From assembly GCA_052401645.1 (NCBI GenBank), contig CP198939.1, forward strand, positions 248,001-312,000: a DNA stretch of 64,000 nucleotides, read 5' to 3'. Of the stretch, positions 35,069 to 44,177 are shown piece after piece. This DNA comes from Arsenophonus sp052401645 (lineage in GTDB: Bacteria > Pseudomonadota > Gammaproteobacteria > Enterobacterales > Enterobacteriaceae). The notes under the pieces were generated by a model, which saw only the letters and a program-made list of their open reading frames with translations, was not told where the DNA came from and did not search any database. The position numbers and the translations under genes are program-made. How positions within the stretch are numbered: the first letter of the stretch is position 1; each line of letters opens with the position of its first letter.

Positions 35069-35195
35069 GATTTTATTTTTTTAAATATAGAATTTTATAA
35101 TAAAAGATACCATTGCTAATTTTAGCGAACTTTTATGTGGATATTTTTAATATTACTTTAAATAAAACTACTACATTCTATACTGAGAAAAAATA

Positions 35196-36254
35196 ATGAA
35201 ATTTGTTGATGAAGCTAAAATATTAGTTATAGCTGGTGATGGTGGAAATGGTTGTGTTAGCTTTCGTCGTGAAAAACATATTCCTAATGGCGGACCTAAT
35301 GGTGGAGATGGTGGAGATGGTGGAGATGTTTATTTGTTTGCTGATAAAAATCTTAATACATTAATTGATTATAGATTTAGAACAATCTTCCGAGCTGAAC
35401 ATGGACAAAGTGGTAAAAGTTATGATTGTACTGGAAAACGTGGTCAAGATAGTATACTTAAAGTGCCAGTAGGTACTAGGATACATGATTTTTCAACAAA
35501 AGAAAGAATTATTGATATGATTAGTCATGGACAGTGTCTTATTATTGCAAAAGGCGGGTTCCATGGTTTAGGTAATACTCGATTTAAATCATCAGTCAAT
35601 CGCACTCCTCGTCAAAAAACAATTGGAACAAAAGGAGAAACAAAAGAATTGTTTCTCGAATTAATATTACTTGCTGATGTTGGTATGTTAGGTATTCCAA
35701 ATGCAGGAAAATCTACTTTTATTCGTTCAGTTTCTTCTGCGAAACCAAGAGTTGCTGATTATCCATTTACTACTTTGGTACCAAGTTTAGGCGTAGTGCG
35801 TATAGATACTGAACAAAGTTTTGTTATTGCAGATATTCCTGGTTTAGTGAATGGAGCTGCAGAAGGATATGGTCTTGGTATTCATTTTTTAAAGCATTTG
35901 GAACGTTGTACAATACTCCTTCATCTTATTGATATTTGCCCTCTTGATGGTTCTGATCCGATTGAGAATATTAAAATAATTGATAATGAACTAAAAAAAT
36001 ATAGCGAGGAATTAGCAAAAAAACCACGTTGGTTAATTTTTAATAAAATAGATCTATTAACCAATAAAGAAATAAATAATCGTTCAAGAATTATTATTAA
36101 AGCAATAAATTATCAATATAAATATTATCATATTTCTGCTATAACTCAGCTAGGTGTTAAGTTACTTTGTTTAGATATTATGAGATATTTAATGAAAATT
36201 CTTCATAAAAATATATCTGAAGATAGTACATTAGTTTGCTTAAATAAATCTTAA
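35196..36254 (+). CDS. obgE: GTPase ObgE/CgtA
   Basis: Essential GTPase that acts in late 50S ribosome assembly and stress control. The 352 residues comprise the glycine-rich Obg fold (1 to about 159) and the G domain with GIPNAGKS (166-173), TT (192-193), DIPG (213-216), NKID (283-286) and SAIT (314-317). The acidic C-terminal tail of E. coli ObgE (390 residues) is lost; the protein ends in LVCLNKS soon after the G domain. The start has only a weak GAG-type binding site. It lies 127 bases after rpmA, probably in the same transcript. The tail is dispensable in many bacteria, so function is likely kept. Confidence 0.96.
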   Translation: MKFVDEAKILVIAGDGGNGCVSFRREKHIPNGGPNGGDGGDGGDVYLFADKNLNTLIDYRFRTIFRAEHGQSGKSYDCTGKRGQDSILKVPVGTRIHDFSTKERIIDMISHGQCLIIAKGGFHGLGNTRFKSSVNRTPRQKTIGTKGETKELFLELILLADVGMLGIPNAGKSTFIRSVSSAKPRVADYPFTTLVPSLGVVRIDTEQSFVIADIPGLVNGAAEGYGLGIHFLKHLERCTILLHLIDICPLDGSDPIENIKIIDNELKKYSEELAKKPRWLIFNKIDLLTNKEINNRSRIIIKAINYQYKYYHISAITQLGVKLLCLDIMRYLMKILHKNISEDSTLVCLNKS

Positions 36255-37240
36255 TTTCTTAAGATAATTATTGAAAACTATTTCAATAAAAGGATTCTAT
36301 AATAGATAGATAATACAGAAAAGAAAAAATAATTATTTTAATAAATAATTATTAATAAAATAAAAAAAAGAAGAATAAATACGTAGATAAATAATATCGT
36401 TAATGATTTATGTGTACTATTTAAAATAATAAAAACAATTTTAGAGATAGTAATATTTTTTAATTACTAAAATATTATATCTATACTTATTTTATTTTTA
36501 CTTAGAATTTTAATTCTACGTTGTTAGTGATGGTTTTTATTTTTTAAAAATTAAACTTTGATAAATTATTAATAATTAATACTTTAATTTAATTATTATA
36601 TTATGAATTTATTAGTATTTTAAAACTTGATAGTTTTGTAGTTAATTTAATGATTTCAATCATTTTTTTAAAAAAAATACAAATAATTTTCATTTAATTT
36701 TTAAAATTGGCGATAAAAATTAATAATCAATGCATTATTGAAGTGATTCGATTAGCATATGTCATATGTAATATTTTTAATATATTTTAAGGAAAAAAAT
36801 ATTATTTATTAGATATAGTAATCAAATATTCTACTAGAATATTATTCTAGAATTTTTTCTCTTATAAAAATAAAATTTTTACAATTAGAAATAATCAATA
36901 TAATTTCAAGCAATCATGATATCATTTCTTAATTTAATATAGAAAACAGGTAAATAACTAATATCGTCTTTTATTTTTTTTTAAAAAAATATAAATATTT
37001 ATATAAAATATATATTATGAAAATAATAAATTTTAATATGGAAAATATAAGGATATACTTTAATTAAATATCGCGTTAGAATCACTTATTAAAAGATAGG
37101 ATAATTAAATTGAAAATTAATAAAATAGTTAAGCAAATATAGATTTATATCTTTTTATTTACTAGTATATTTTATTTGTAAAAATTCTAATTTGCTTTAA
37201 TAATAGAAAAGTAAAAAATTTTTTATTTTTATGAAAATTA
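36255..37240. other. Gene-free stretch where dacB is expected
   Basis: In E. coli the D,D-carboxypeptidase gene dacB lies between obgE and greA on the opposite strand. Here about 1 kb is AT-rich with no frame. A nine-pair hairpin, TTATTGAAA (36268-36276) with TTTCAATAA (36281-36289), lies just after obgE but lacks a T tract. Confidence 0.6.
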
Positions 37241-37259
37241 AATTTAAGGGCATCTATTA

Positions 37260-37736
37260 ATGAAACAAATTCCAATGACGGTACTCGGTGCAGAAAAATT
37301 ACGAAAAGAGTTAGAATTTTTAAAAAAAATCAAGCGTCCTGAAATTATTTCTGCTATCTCATTAGCACGTGAACATGGTGATTTAAAAGAAAATGCAGAA
37401 TATCATGCAGCACGTGAACAACAAGGATTTTGCGAAGGTCGAATTCAAGAAATTAAAACTAAATTATCTCATGCGCAAATTATTGATATAACAAGAATAA
37501 AAAATGAAGGTCGTATAATATTTGGTGTAAAGGTTACTGTCTTAAATATTATAACAAATGAAGATCAGGTTTATCGTATCGTTGGTAACGATGAAGCTAA
37601 TATCAAAGAAAATCTTATTTCTATTAATTCACCAATAGCTAGAGGTTTAATTGGTAAGACTGTAGACGATGTTATATTTATAACAACTCCTAGTGGAGAA
37701 ATTAAATATAAAATTTTAAAAGTAGAATATATTTAA
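37260..37736 (+). CDS. greA: Transcription elongation factor GreA
   Basis: Rescues backtracked RNA polymerase by stimulating cleavage of the nascent RNA. The 158 residues equal E. coli. The N-terminal coiled coil carries the catalytic acidic tip D41 and E44 in REHGDLKENAEYHAAREQQ, and the C-terminal domain has SPIARGLIGK. AAGGG at 37246-37250 precedes the ATG by nine bases. It stands between two gene-free stretches, so it is likely transcribed on its own. Confidence 0.97.
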   Translation: MKQIPMTVLGAEKLRKELEFLKKIKRPEIISAISLAREHGDLKENAEYHAAREQQGFCEGRIQEIKTKLSHAQIIDITRIKNEGRIIFGVKVTVLNIITNEDQVYRIVGNDEANIKENLISINSPIARGLIGKTVDDVIFITTPSGEIKYKILKVEYI

Positions 37737-38270
37737 TTTTTTATTAAATCCTAAATATGTATTAGAGATATCCACATATCATTATTTTTTTTAAAAGTAA
37801 AAAAATTATATTGGAATTTTTACCACATGGTAAAATGTTAATTCTCTTAAATGAGAAAGATAAAGAAATTATTTAGAAAAAGTATCTTATATGTTAAAAA
37901 TATGATAAAATATCAATATTATTATCAATAAAATTCGCATTGTTTATGTTATCAATTTTTTCTAATTAATATATTTATTAATATCAACTTTCTTCTTATT
38001 TAGTCTTAGTTTTGTTATTTTGTTTTAATGAGTTTGTTATTAGATTTATTGTTTTAGTTTTGTTAAAATATATTCATATTAAATTATTTTATTTATAATT
38101 ATAACATATTTTTGATAAAAAATTTTATATGTATGATATTTACTATTTATTAAAAATAATTGTTTCTTACTGATATTGAAACAATATATTTTAGCTATAT
38201 CTTTTTAATATAATTAAAAATTTTATAATTTTGTATACTATAAATATTAAAGATAAATATTTTTATAAAA
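37737..38270. other. Gene-free stretch where yhbY is expected
   Basis: E. coli has the divergent yhbY (50S assembly) between greA and rlmE. No frame is visible in about 530 bases. A perfect hairpin TTTTACCA-CA-TGGTAAAA lies at 37818-37835, about 80 bases after greA; it may be the end of the greA transcript, though the following T run is short. Confidence 0.55.
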
Positions 38271-38909
38271 ATGAAAATAGTGACTAAAAGAAAACGTTCA
38301 ATAAGTTCAACTCGCTGGTTATTGGAACATTTTAATGATAAATACGTTTTTCAAGCAAAAAAAAGAAACCTTCGTTCACGTGCTTGGTTTAAATTAGATG
38401 ATATAAATAAAAGTGATAAAATATTTAAATCTGGTATGACTGTTGTTGATTTAGGTGCAGCACCTGGTAGTTGGTCTCAATATGCAATAAGTAAAATTGG
38501 TCGAACAGGAAAAGTTATTGCATGTGATTTATTACCAATAGATCCTATTATTGGTGTTGATTTCTTGCAAGGAGATCTTCAAGATAATCAAATATTAAAT
38601 AAATTATTTGAATTAATTGGTGAAAAAAAAATTCAAGTTGTTATGTCAGATATGGCTCCTAATATGAGTGGGATACCTGTTATTGATATTCCTCGATTTA
38701 TCTATTTAGCTGAATTATCGCTTAATATTTTACGTTGTATATTGTCTATCGGAGGAAGTTTTATTATTAAAATATTCTATGGAGATGGTTTTAATGAATA
38801 TCTGAAAGAAATTCACTCTCTTTTTTTAAAAGTTAAGATTCGCAAACCAGATGCTTCTCGGTTACGTTCACGTGAAGTTTACATTGTGGCTACAGGACGT
38901 AAAATATAG
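38271..38909 (+). CDS. rlmE: 23S rRNA 2'-O-methyltransferase RlmE
   Basis: Heat-shock methyltransferase (FtsJ/RrmJ) that modifies U2552 in the A-loop of the 50S subunit. The K-D-K-E catalytic set is complete: K41, D127, K167 and E202 in the 212-residue numbering. The SAM-binding motif reads VDLGAAPGSW (59-68), with Ser where E. coli has a second Gly. The GTG at 38280 would give 209 residues and MTKRKRSISSTRWL, exactly the E. coli start, and is a real alternative; neither start has a good binding site. ftsH follows 52 bases after the stop, the E. coli arrangement. Confidence 0.96.
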   Translation: MKIVTKRKRSISSTRWLLEHFNDKYVFQAKKRNLRSRAWFKLDDINKSDKIFKSGMTVVDLGAAPGSWSQYAISKIGRTGKVIACDLLPIDPIIGVDFLQGDLQDNQILNKLFELIGEKKIQVVMSDMAPNMSGIPVIDIPRFIYLAELSLNILRCILSIGGSFIIKIFYGDGFNEYLKEIHSLFLKVKIRKPDASRLRSREVYIVATGRKI

Positions 38910-38961
38910 TATCCTATGCATTATTTATATTTAACTATAATTGTAGTAAGAGGTTTATATA

Positions 38962-40833
38962 TTGAGTGACATGGTGAAAAACCTAATTCTCTGGGTAGTC
39001 ATTGCGGTAGTTCTAATGTCTTTATTCCAGAGTTTTGGTCCTAGAGATTCAAATAGTCGTATGGTGGATTATTCTACTTTTATGAATGATTTAACTCAGG
39101 ATCAGATACGTGAAGTTAGAATTTCTGATCGTGAAATTAATGTTAAGAAAAGTGATAACAGTCGTTATATAACTTATATTCCAATGAGAGATGATCCAAG
39201 ATTGTTAGATACTTTGCTTGAAAAACATGTTGTTGTAATTGGTGAACAACCTAAAGAGCAAAGTTTTTTAGCAACTATTTTTATTTCTTGGTTCCCAATG
39301 TTTTTATTAATTGGGGTTTGGATATTTTTTATGCGTCAAATGCAAGGTGGTGGTGGAAAAGGTGCTATGTCTTTTGGCAAGAGTAAAGCACGTATATTAA
39401 CAGAAGATCAAATTAAAACAACTTTTGCTGATGTTGTTGGCTGCGATGAAGCAAAAGAAGAGGTTAGTGAATTAGCTGAATATTTACGTGAACCAGGTCG
39501 TTTTCAAAAATTAGGTGGTAAAATTCCTAAAGGAATTTTAATGGTAGGACCACCTGGAACTGGTAAAACTCTATTAGCTAAAGCTATTGCTGGTGAAGCA
39601 AAAGTTCCATTTTTTACTATCTCTGGTTCAGATTTTGTGGAAATGTTTGTTGGTGTTGGTGCTTCTCGTGTTCGTGATATGTTTGATCAAGCAAAGAAAG
39701 CGGCACCATGTATCATTTTTATTGATGAAATAGATGCTGTTGGTCGTCAGCGTGGTACAGGTTTAGGAGGTGGTCACGATGAACGAGAGCAAACTCTTAA
39801 CCAAATGTTAGTAGAAATGGATGGGTTTGAAGGCAATGAAAATATTATTGTTATTGCAGCTACAAATCGTCCAGATGTATTAGATCCGGCATTATTGCGT
39901 CCTGGACGCTTCGATCGACAAGTTGTTGTTGGTTTACCTGATGTACGCGGTCGAGAACAAATTTTAAAAGTTCACATGCGTCGTGTACCTTTAGATCCTA
40001 GCGTTAATGTTTTAGTTTTAGCAAGAGGAACACCTGGTTTTTCTGGTGCTGATTTAGCTAATTTAGTTAATGAAGCAGCTCTTTTTGCTGCTCGCGGAAA
40101 TAAGCGTGTTGTAACTATGGTCGAGTTTGAAAAAGCAAAAGATAAGATAATGATGGGTGCTGAACGTCGTTCTATGGTGATGACAGAAGAACAAAAAGAA
40201 TCTACTGCTTATCATGAGGCTGGTCATGCTATTATTGGACGAATCGTACCTGAACATGATCCTGTTCATAAAGTAACAATTATACCTCGTGGTAGAGCAT
40301 TGGGGGTCACATTTTTCTTACCAGAATATGATCAGATTAGTGCTAGTCGACAAAAATTAGAAAGTCAAATTTCAACCCTTTATGGGGGACGATTAGCAGA
40401 AGAAGTTATTTATGGATCACAAAAAGTATCTACTGGTGCATCAAATGATATTAAAGTAGCAACTAATATTGCTCGTAATATGGTAACACAGTGGGGTTTT
40501 TCTGAAAAATTGGGACCTTTACTATATGCTGATGAGGAAGGTGAAATCTTCTTAGGTCGATCTATTACTAAATCTAATCATATCTCTGATGAAACCGCAC
40601 AAATAATTGATGAAGAAATTAAAGTAATTATTGATCGTAATTATATGCGAGCCCATAAAATTTTAAATGATCATATGGATATCCTTCACACTATGAAAGA
40701 TTCCTTAATGAAATATGAAACTATTGATGCACATCAAATTGATGATTTAATGAACCGTCGTCCAGTCAGGGTACCTGATGGCTGGAATGATAATGATAAT
40801 AAAAATCCTATTTCAACATCTTCATCACAATGA
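38962..40833 (+). CDS. ftsH: ATP-dependent zinc metalloprotease FtsH
   Basis: Membrane-anchored hexameric AAA+ protease that removes misassembled membrane proteins and controls lipid A synthesis in E. coli. Two membrane helices (about 5-24 and 104-124) flank a periplasmic segment; the AAA module has GPPGTGKT (196-203), pore loop FVGVG (229-233) and Walker B IIFIDE; the protease has HEAGH (418-422) with D496 as third zinc ligand. It starts with TTG: AAGAGG (38947-38952) is nine bases before it, and MSDMVKNLILW matches the longer E. coli form, whereas the ATG at 38971 is too far from the site. The E. coli tail (647 residues) is shortened to 623. HflK and HflC are encoded in the same window. Confidence 0.97.
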   Translation: MSDMVKNLILWVVIAVVLMSLFQSFGPRDSNSRMVDYSTFMNDLTQDQIREVRISDREINVKKSDNSRYITYIPMRDDPRLLDTLLEKHVVVIGEQPKEQSFLATIFISWFPMFLLIGVWIFFMRQMQGGGGKGAMSFGKSKARILTEDQIKTTFADVVGCDEAKEEVSELAEYLREPGRFQKLGGKIPKGILMVGPPGTGKTLLAKAIAGEAKVPFFTISGSDFVEMFVGVGASRVRDMFDQAKKAAPCIIFIDEIDAVGRQRGTGLGGGHDEREQTLNQMLVEMDGFEGNENIIVIAATNRPDVLDPALLRPGRFDRQVVVGLPDVRGREQILKVHMRRVPLDPSVNVLVLARGTPGFSGADLANLVNEAALFAARGNKRVVTMVEFEKAKDKIMMGAERRSMVMTEEQKESTAYHEAGHAIIGRIVPEHDPVHKVTIIPRGRALGVTFFLPEYDQISASRQKLESQISTLYGGRLAEEVIYGSQKVSTGASNDIKVATNIARNMVTQWGFSEKLGPLLYADEEGEIFLGRSITKSNHISDETAQIIDEEIKVIIDRNYMRAHKILNDHMDILHTMKDSLMKYETIDAHQIDDLMNRRPVRVPDGWNDNDNKNPISTSSSQ

Positions 40834-40957
40834 TGACTATAAAAAAATATTTATCTTATTTTTAAAGTAAAAGTATAATTTACATTGAAATTATGGTTGT
40901 AAGTGTAACAACTAAACTTATTAAATAATAAATTTTATATAGAATTAATAAAGAATT

Positions 40958-40990
40958 AAACATATTATTATAAGTATAATATGTTTATTT
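40958..40990 (+). terminator. Hairpin between ftsH and folP
   Basis: AAACATATTA (40958-40967) pairs perfectly with TAATATGTTT (40977-40986) over a nine-base loop, followed by ATTTAGTT. It ends about 20 bases before the folP start, so it could weaken transcription from ftsH into folP or affect folP translation. Confidence 0.35.
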
Positions 40991-41007
40991 AGTTAAATAA
41001 AATGATT

Positions 41008-41850
41008 ATGAAAATTACTGCTAAAAAAATGGATCTTGAATTTAATCATCCTATCGTTATGGGAATATTAAATATTACTCCTGACTCTTTTTTTGATGGT
41101 GGCATATATAATCGTTATGAATATGCACTTAGGCATACAGCAAGTATGGTGGATCATGGTGCAAAAATTATTGATATCGGTGGTGAATCAACACGTCCTG
41201 GTGCTACTGAGATAAGCTTACAGGAAGAGCTTGATCGAGTTATCCCAATAATTGAGGAAGTAACTAAGCGTTTTGAAATTTGGGTTTCAGTGGACACATC
41301 TAAGGCTATTGTTATGAAGGAAGCAGCTAAAGCAGGCGTTCATATTATTAACGATGTCAGAGCGTTAAAAGAAACTGGTGCATTGGAAGCTGCTACAGAA
41401 ATTGGGTTACCTATTTGTATAATGCATATGTTAGGTCAACCTAAGACTATGCAAAAAATATCAAGTTATAAAAATGTAGTTGAAGAAGTAAAGCAATATT
41501 TATTAAATGAAATTAATCGCTGTAAGACTGCCGGCATTAAAAAAAATAACTTAATTATTGATCCTGGTTTTGGTTTTGGTAAAAATTTATCACATAATTA
41601 TCAGTTATTGGCAAAATTAAATGAATTCCATACTTTTGGGGTGCCAATATTAGTTGGTATGTCTCGTAAATCGATGGTTGGTGAATTATTGGAAATACCA
41701 ATAAAAGAGCGACTTATTGGCAGCATTGCATGCGCAGTAATTGCAGCTGTACATGGAGTACATATTATTCGTACTCATGATGTAAAAGAAACTGTACAAG
41801 CTATGAAGATTGTTCAAGCAACCCTTTCAGTAAAGGAAACATTATTATGA
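41008..41850 (+). CDS. folP: Dihydropteroate synthase
   Basis: Condenses 7,8-dihydropterin pyrophosphate with p-aminobenzoate in folate synthesis. Starting at the ATG at 41008 puts every key residue at the E. coli number: NITPDSF (22-28), GESTRPG (59-65), D96, N115, D185 in DPGFGFGK, K221 in MSRKS, R255 and H257. This supports that start over the in-frame ATG at 41002. Length 280 residues (E. coli 282). The stop codon overlaps the glmM start in ATGA, so translation is coupled. Keeping folP suggests the symbiont makes folate, a vitamin that blood-feeding hosts often need; the rest of the pathway is not in this window. Confidence 0.97.
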   Translation: MKITAKKMDLEFNHPIVMGILNITPDSFFDGGIYNRYEYALRHTASMVDHGAKIIDIGGESTRPGATEISLQEELDRVIPIIEEVTKRFEIWVSVDTSKAIVMKEAAKAGVHIINDVRALKETGALEAATEIGLPICIMHMLGQPKTMQKISSYKNVVEEVKQYLLNEINRCKTAGIKKNNLIIDPGFGFGKNLSHNYQLLAKLNEFHTFGVPILVGMSRKSMVGELLEIPIKERLIGSIACAVIAAVHGVHIIRTHDVKETVQAMKIVQATLSVKETLL

Positions 41851-43190
41851 ATAAACGAAAATATTTTGGCACTGATGGTATTCGTGGTAAAGTAGGAGAA
41901 AATCCAATTACCCATGATTTTATTTTAAAGTTAGGTTGGGCTGCAGGTAAAGTTTTAGCACATCATGGTTCTAGAAAAATAATTTTAGGTAAAGATACAC
42001 GTATATCCGGTTGTATGTTGGAGTCAGCTTTAGAAGCTGGTCTCTCTGCAGCCGGTTTATCTACTAGATTTACTGGTTCTATACCAACTCCAGCAATTGC
42101 TTATTTAACCCGTACATACCGTGCTGAAGCAGGTATTGTTATTTCAGCTTCACATAATCCTTATTATGATAATGGAATTAAATTCTTTTCAATTAATGGA
42201 ACAAAATTACCTGATATTGTAGAAGAAGCAATAGAGGCAGAAATGGAAAAACCACTTATTTGTGTAGAATCTGCGAAATTAGGACGTGCTAATCGTATCT
42301 CTGATGCTAATGGACGTTATATAGAATATTGTAAAGGCACTTTTCCAAGTGAACATAGTTTAAATGGATTAAAAATTGTTTTAGATTGCGCTAATGGAGC
42401 AACATATCATATTGCGCCGAATGTTTTAACTGAGCTTGGAGCAGAAATTGTTGCTATTGGATGTGAACCGAATGGTTTTAATATTAATCATGGATGTGGT
42501 TCTACTGATGTTACAATGTTGCAAAAACGTGTTATTGAAGAAAAAGCAGATATTGGTATTGCATTTGATGGTGATGGTGATAGAGTAATAATGGTTGATC
42601 ATTTGGGAAATAGAATAGATGGTGATCAAATTATTTATATTATTGCTCGTGACGAGCTTCAGCAACATCAATTGCATGGTGGCGTTGTCGGTACATTAAT
42701 GAGTAATATCGGATTAGAATTAGCTCTTAAAAAATTAAGTATCCCTTTTATTAGAGCAAAAGTAGGAGATCGTTATGTTCTAGAAAAATTACAAGAACAA
42801 GGATGGAGATTAGGTGCTGAAAATTCAGGACATATTATTTTGCTAAATAAAACTACTACAGGTGATGGTATTATTGCTGGTTTACAAGTTTTAAGTGCAA
42901 TGATCCGTAACGAAATGAGTCTCTATGATCTTTGTTATGAAATTAAATTAATGCCTCAATTATTGATAAATGTACGTTTTTCCGGTACTAATAATCCATT
43001 AGCTACATCTGATGTTTTAAATGTAGTGAAAAAAGTTGAAAAAGAATTATCAGGTATAGGACGTGTTTTATTACGTAAATCAGGTACTGAATCCTTAATT
43101 CGAATTATGGTGGAAGGTGAAAGTAAAAATCAAGTTACAATAATGGCTAATCTTATAGCTGATGTAGTTAAACAAGTAGAAGATAGTTAA
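41847..43190 (+). CDS. glmM: Phosphoglucosamine mutase
   Basis: Interconverts glucosamine 6-phosphate and glucosamine 1-phosphate on the way to UDP-GlcNAc for peptidoglycan and lipopolysaccharide. The 447 residues (E. coli 445) include the phosphoserine loop GIVISASHNP with S102, the metal loop DGDGDR (241-246), the sugar-binding GAENSGH (323-329) and the phosphate-binding loop RKSGTES. In that last loop Ser416 replaces the proline found in E. coli. The gene overlaps folP by four bases. Retention implies that cell-wall precursors are still made. Confidence 0.96.
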   Translation: MNKRKYFGTDGIRGKVGENPITHDFILKLGWAAGKVLAHHGSRKIILGKDTRISGCMLESALEAGLSAAGLSTRFTGSIPTPAIAYLTRTYRAEAGIVISASHNPYYDNGIKFFSINGTKLPDIVEEAIEAEMEKPLICVESAKLGRANRISDANGRYIEYCKGTFPSEHSLNGLKIVLDCANGATYHIAPNVLTELGAEIVAIGCEPNGFNINHGCGSTDVTMLQKRVIEEKADIGIAFDGDGDRVIMVDHLGNRIDGDQIIYIIARDELQQHQLHGGVVGTLMSNIGLELALKKLSIPFIRAKVGDRYVLEKLQEQGWRLGAENSGHIILLNKTTTGDGIIAGLQVLSAMIRNEMSLYDLCYEIKLMPQLLINVRFSGTNNPLATSDVLNVVKKVEKELSGIGRVLLRKSGTESLIRIMVEGESKNQVTIMANLIADVVKQVEDS

Positions 43191-43319
43191 ATAATTATTT
43201 TTTAAAAATAATTATTTGAGATATTAAATTGTTTTTATTAAAGATAATTTCATCTAACTGTTTTACTATTTCTTAATATCTATAAATATCAGTATAATAA
43301 TTTTGTTTATTAAATATAA

Positions 43320-43361
43320 TATTATTTAAATCATTTTTTTAAAAAAATGATTTAAATAATA
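43320..43361. repeat. 42-bp perfect palindrome between glmM and secG
   Basis: A perfect palindrome with no loop: 20-base arms 43321-43340 and 43341-43360 are exact reverse complements, with one further pair at the ends. As RNA it would form a long hairpin whose top is T7/A7. It lies about 57 bases before secG and could end the glmM transcript or act on secG expression. It is the longest exact palindrome I noticed. Confidence 0.65.
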
Positions 43362-43417
43362 AAATTATCTTAATAACTTATATTAAACTTTGTAATTAAA
43401 TAGGTAGTTAATTAACT

Positions 43418-43756
43418 ATGTATACAACTCTTTTAGTTATATTTTTATTAGTATCAATTTCTTTGATTTGTATGATAATAATGCAACAATGGAAGAACTC
43501 TAATATTGGAGGTTCATGTGTCATAGGGTCTTCTGTAACCTTATTTGGTTCATCTGGATCAAATAACATTATGACAAGAATAACTGCTATCTTTGCAACA
43601 TTATTCTTTGTTATTAGTTTACTTTTAGGAAATTTAACCTATAATAAAAACTTAATTGGAAGTAAATGGAAAAATATTGGTGAATCTTTTGAAACTAATA
43701 AATCAACTAAGATTAAAAAAAAATCTGAATTATTAAAAAACGATATCCCATATTAA
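43418..43756 (+). CDS. secG: Protein translocase subunit SecG
   Basis: Small accessory subunit of the SecYEG channel in the inner membrane. The 112 residues (E. coli 110) have two membrane helices (about 2-20 and 52-70) and the conserved TLFGSSGSNNIMTRITA and ATLFFVISLLLGN blocks. The linker QQGKGADMG of E. coli is replaced by QQWKNSNIGG, and the C-terminal tail is lysine-rich and divergent. Both the position (after glmM, before tRNA-Leu) and the motif fit secG, but the soft loop has drifted. Confidence 0.93.
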   Translation: MYTTLLVIFLLVSISLICMIIMQQWKNSNIGGSCVIGSSVTLFGSSGSNNIMTRITAIFATLFFVISLLLGNLTYNKNLIGSKWKNIGESFETNKSTKIKKKSELLKNDIPY

Positions 43757-43807
43757 CTGAATAAGATTTTTTAGTAATAAATTTTTATAAAAATATTTTA
43801 TTAATAT

Positions 43808-43894
43808 GCCGAGGTGGTGAAATTGGTATACACGTTACCTTGAGGTGGTAGTGCTTATAAAACTGGCATACGGGTTCAAGTCCCGTCCTTGGCA
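43808..43894 (+). tRNA. leuU: tRNA-Leu (anticodon GAG)
   Basis: Full cloverleaf of 87 bases: acceptor GCCGAGG with CCTTGGC (one G-T pair), anticodon loop TTGAGGT with GAG at 43842-43844, T arm ACGGG-TTCAAGT-CCCGT, and discriminator A at 43894. The position after secG is that of E. coli leuU. The variable arm is weaker than in E. coli (about three pairs with a long loop). The 3' CCA is not encoded (TAA follows the discriminator), so a CCA-adding enzyme is needed. GAG reads CUU and CUC leucine codons. Confidence 0.96.
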
Positions 43895-43956
43895 TAATTT
43901 CAAAAAATAATTTGCTTTTTTTATATTATAATCATAAACTTTATAAAGTTTATAAA

Positions 43957-44033
<77 letters not shown>

Positions 44034-44153
44034 TTTTTATCTTTTATCTATTTTATGTGTTTATTTAGATTATTTTAGTCTAAATAGAGAAATGTATCCG
44101 AGTATGTATTATAAATTTATTCGCAAATATTTTATAGGGTCCAATTGCATATA

Positions 44154-44177
44154 AAAGCCCCGGGTTCGGGGTTTTTT
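44154..44177 (+). terminator. Intrinsic terminator after metY
   Basis: AAAGCCCCG and CGGGGTTTT form a GC-rich stem around the GGTT loop, followed by TTTTTT to 44177. In E. coli intrinsic terminators lie at this place between metY and rimP and are used to control nusA-infB expression. Its survival in such AT-rich DNA suggests that the control point still works. Confidence 0.85.
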
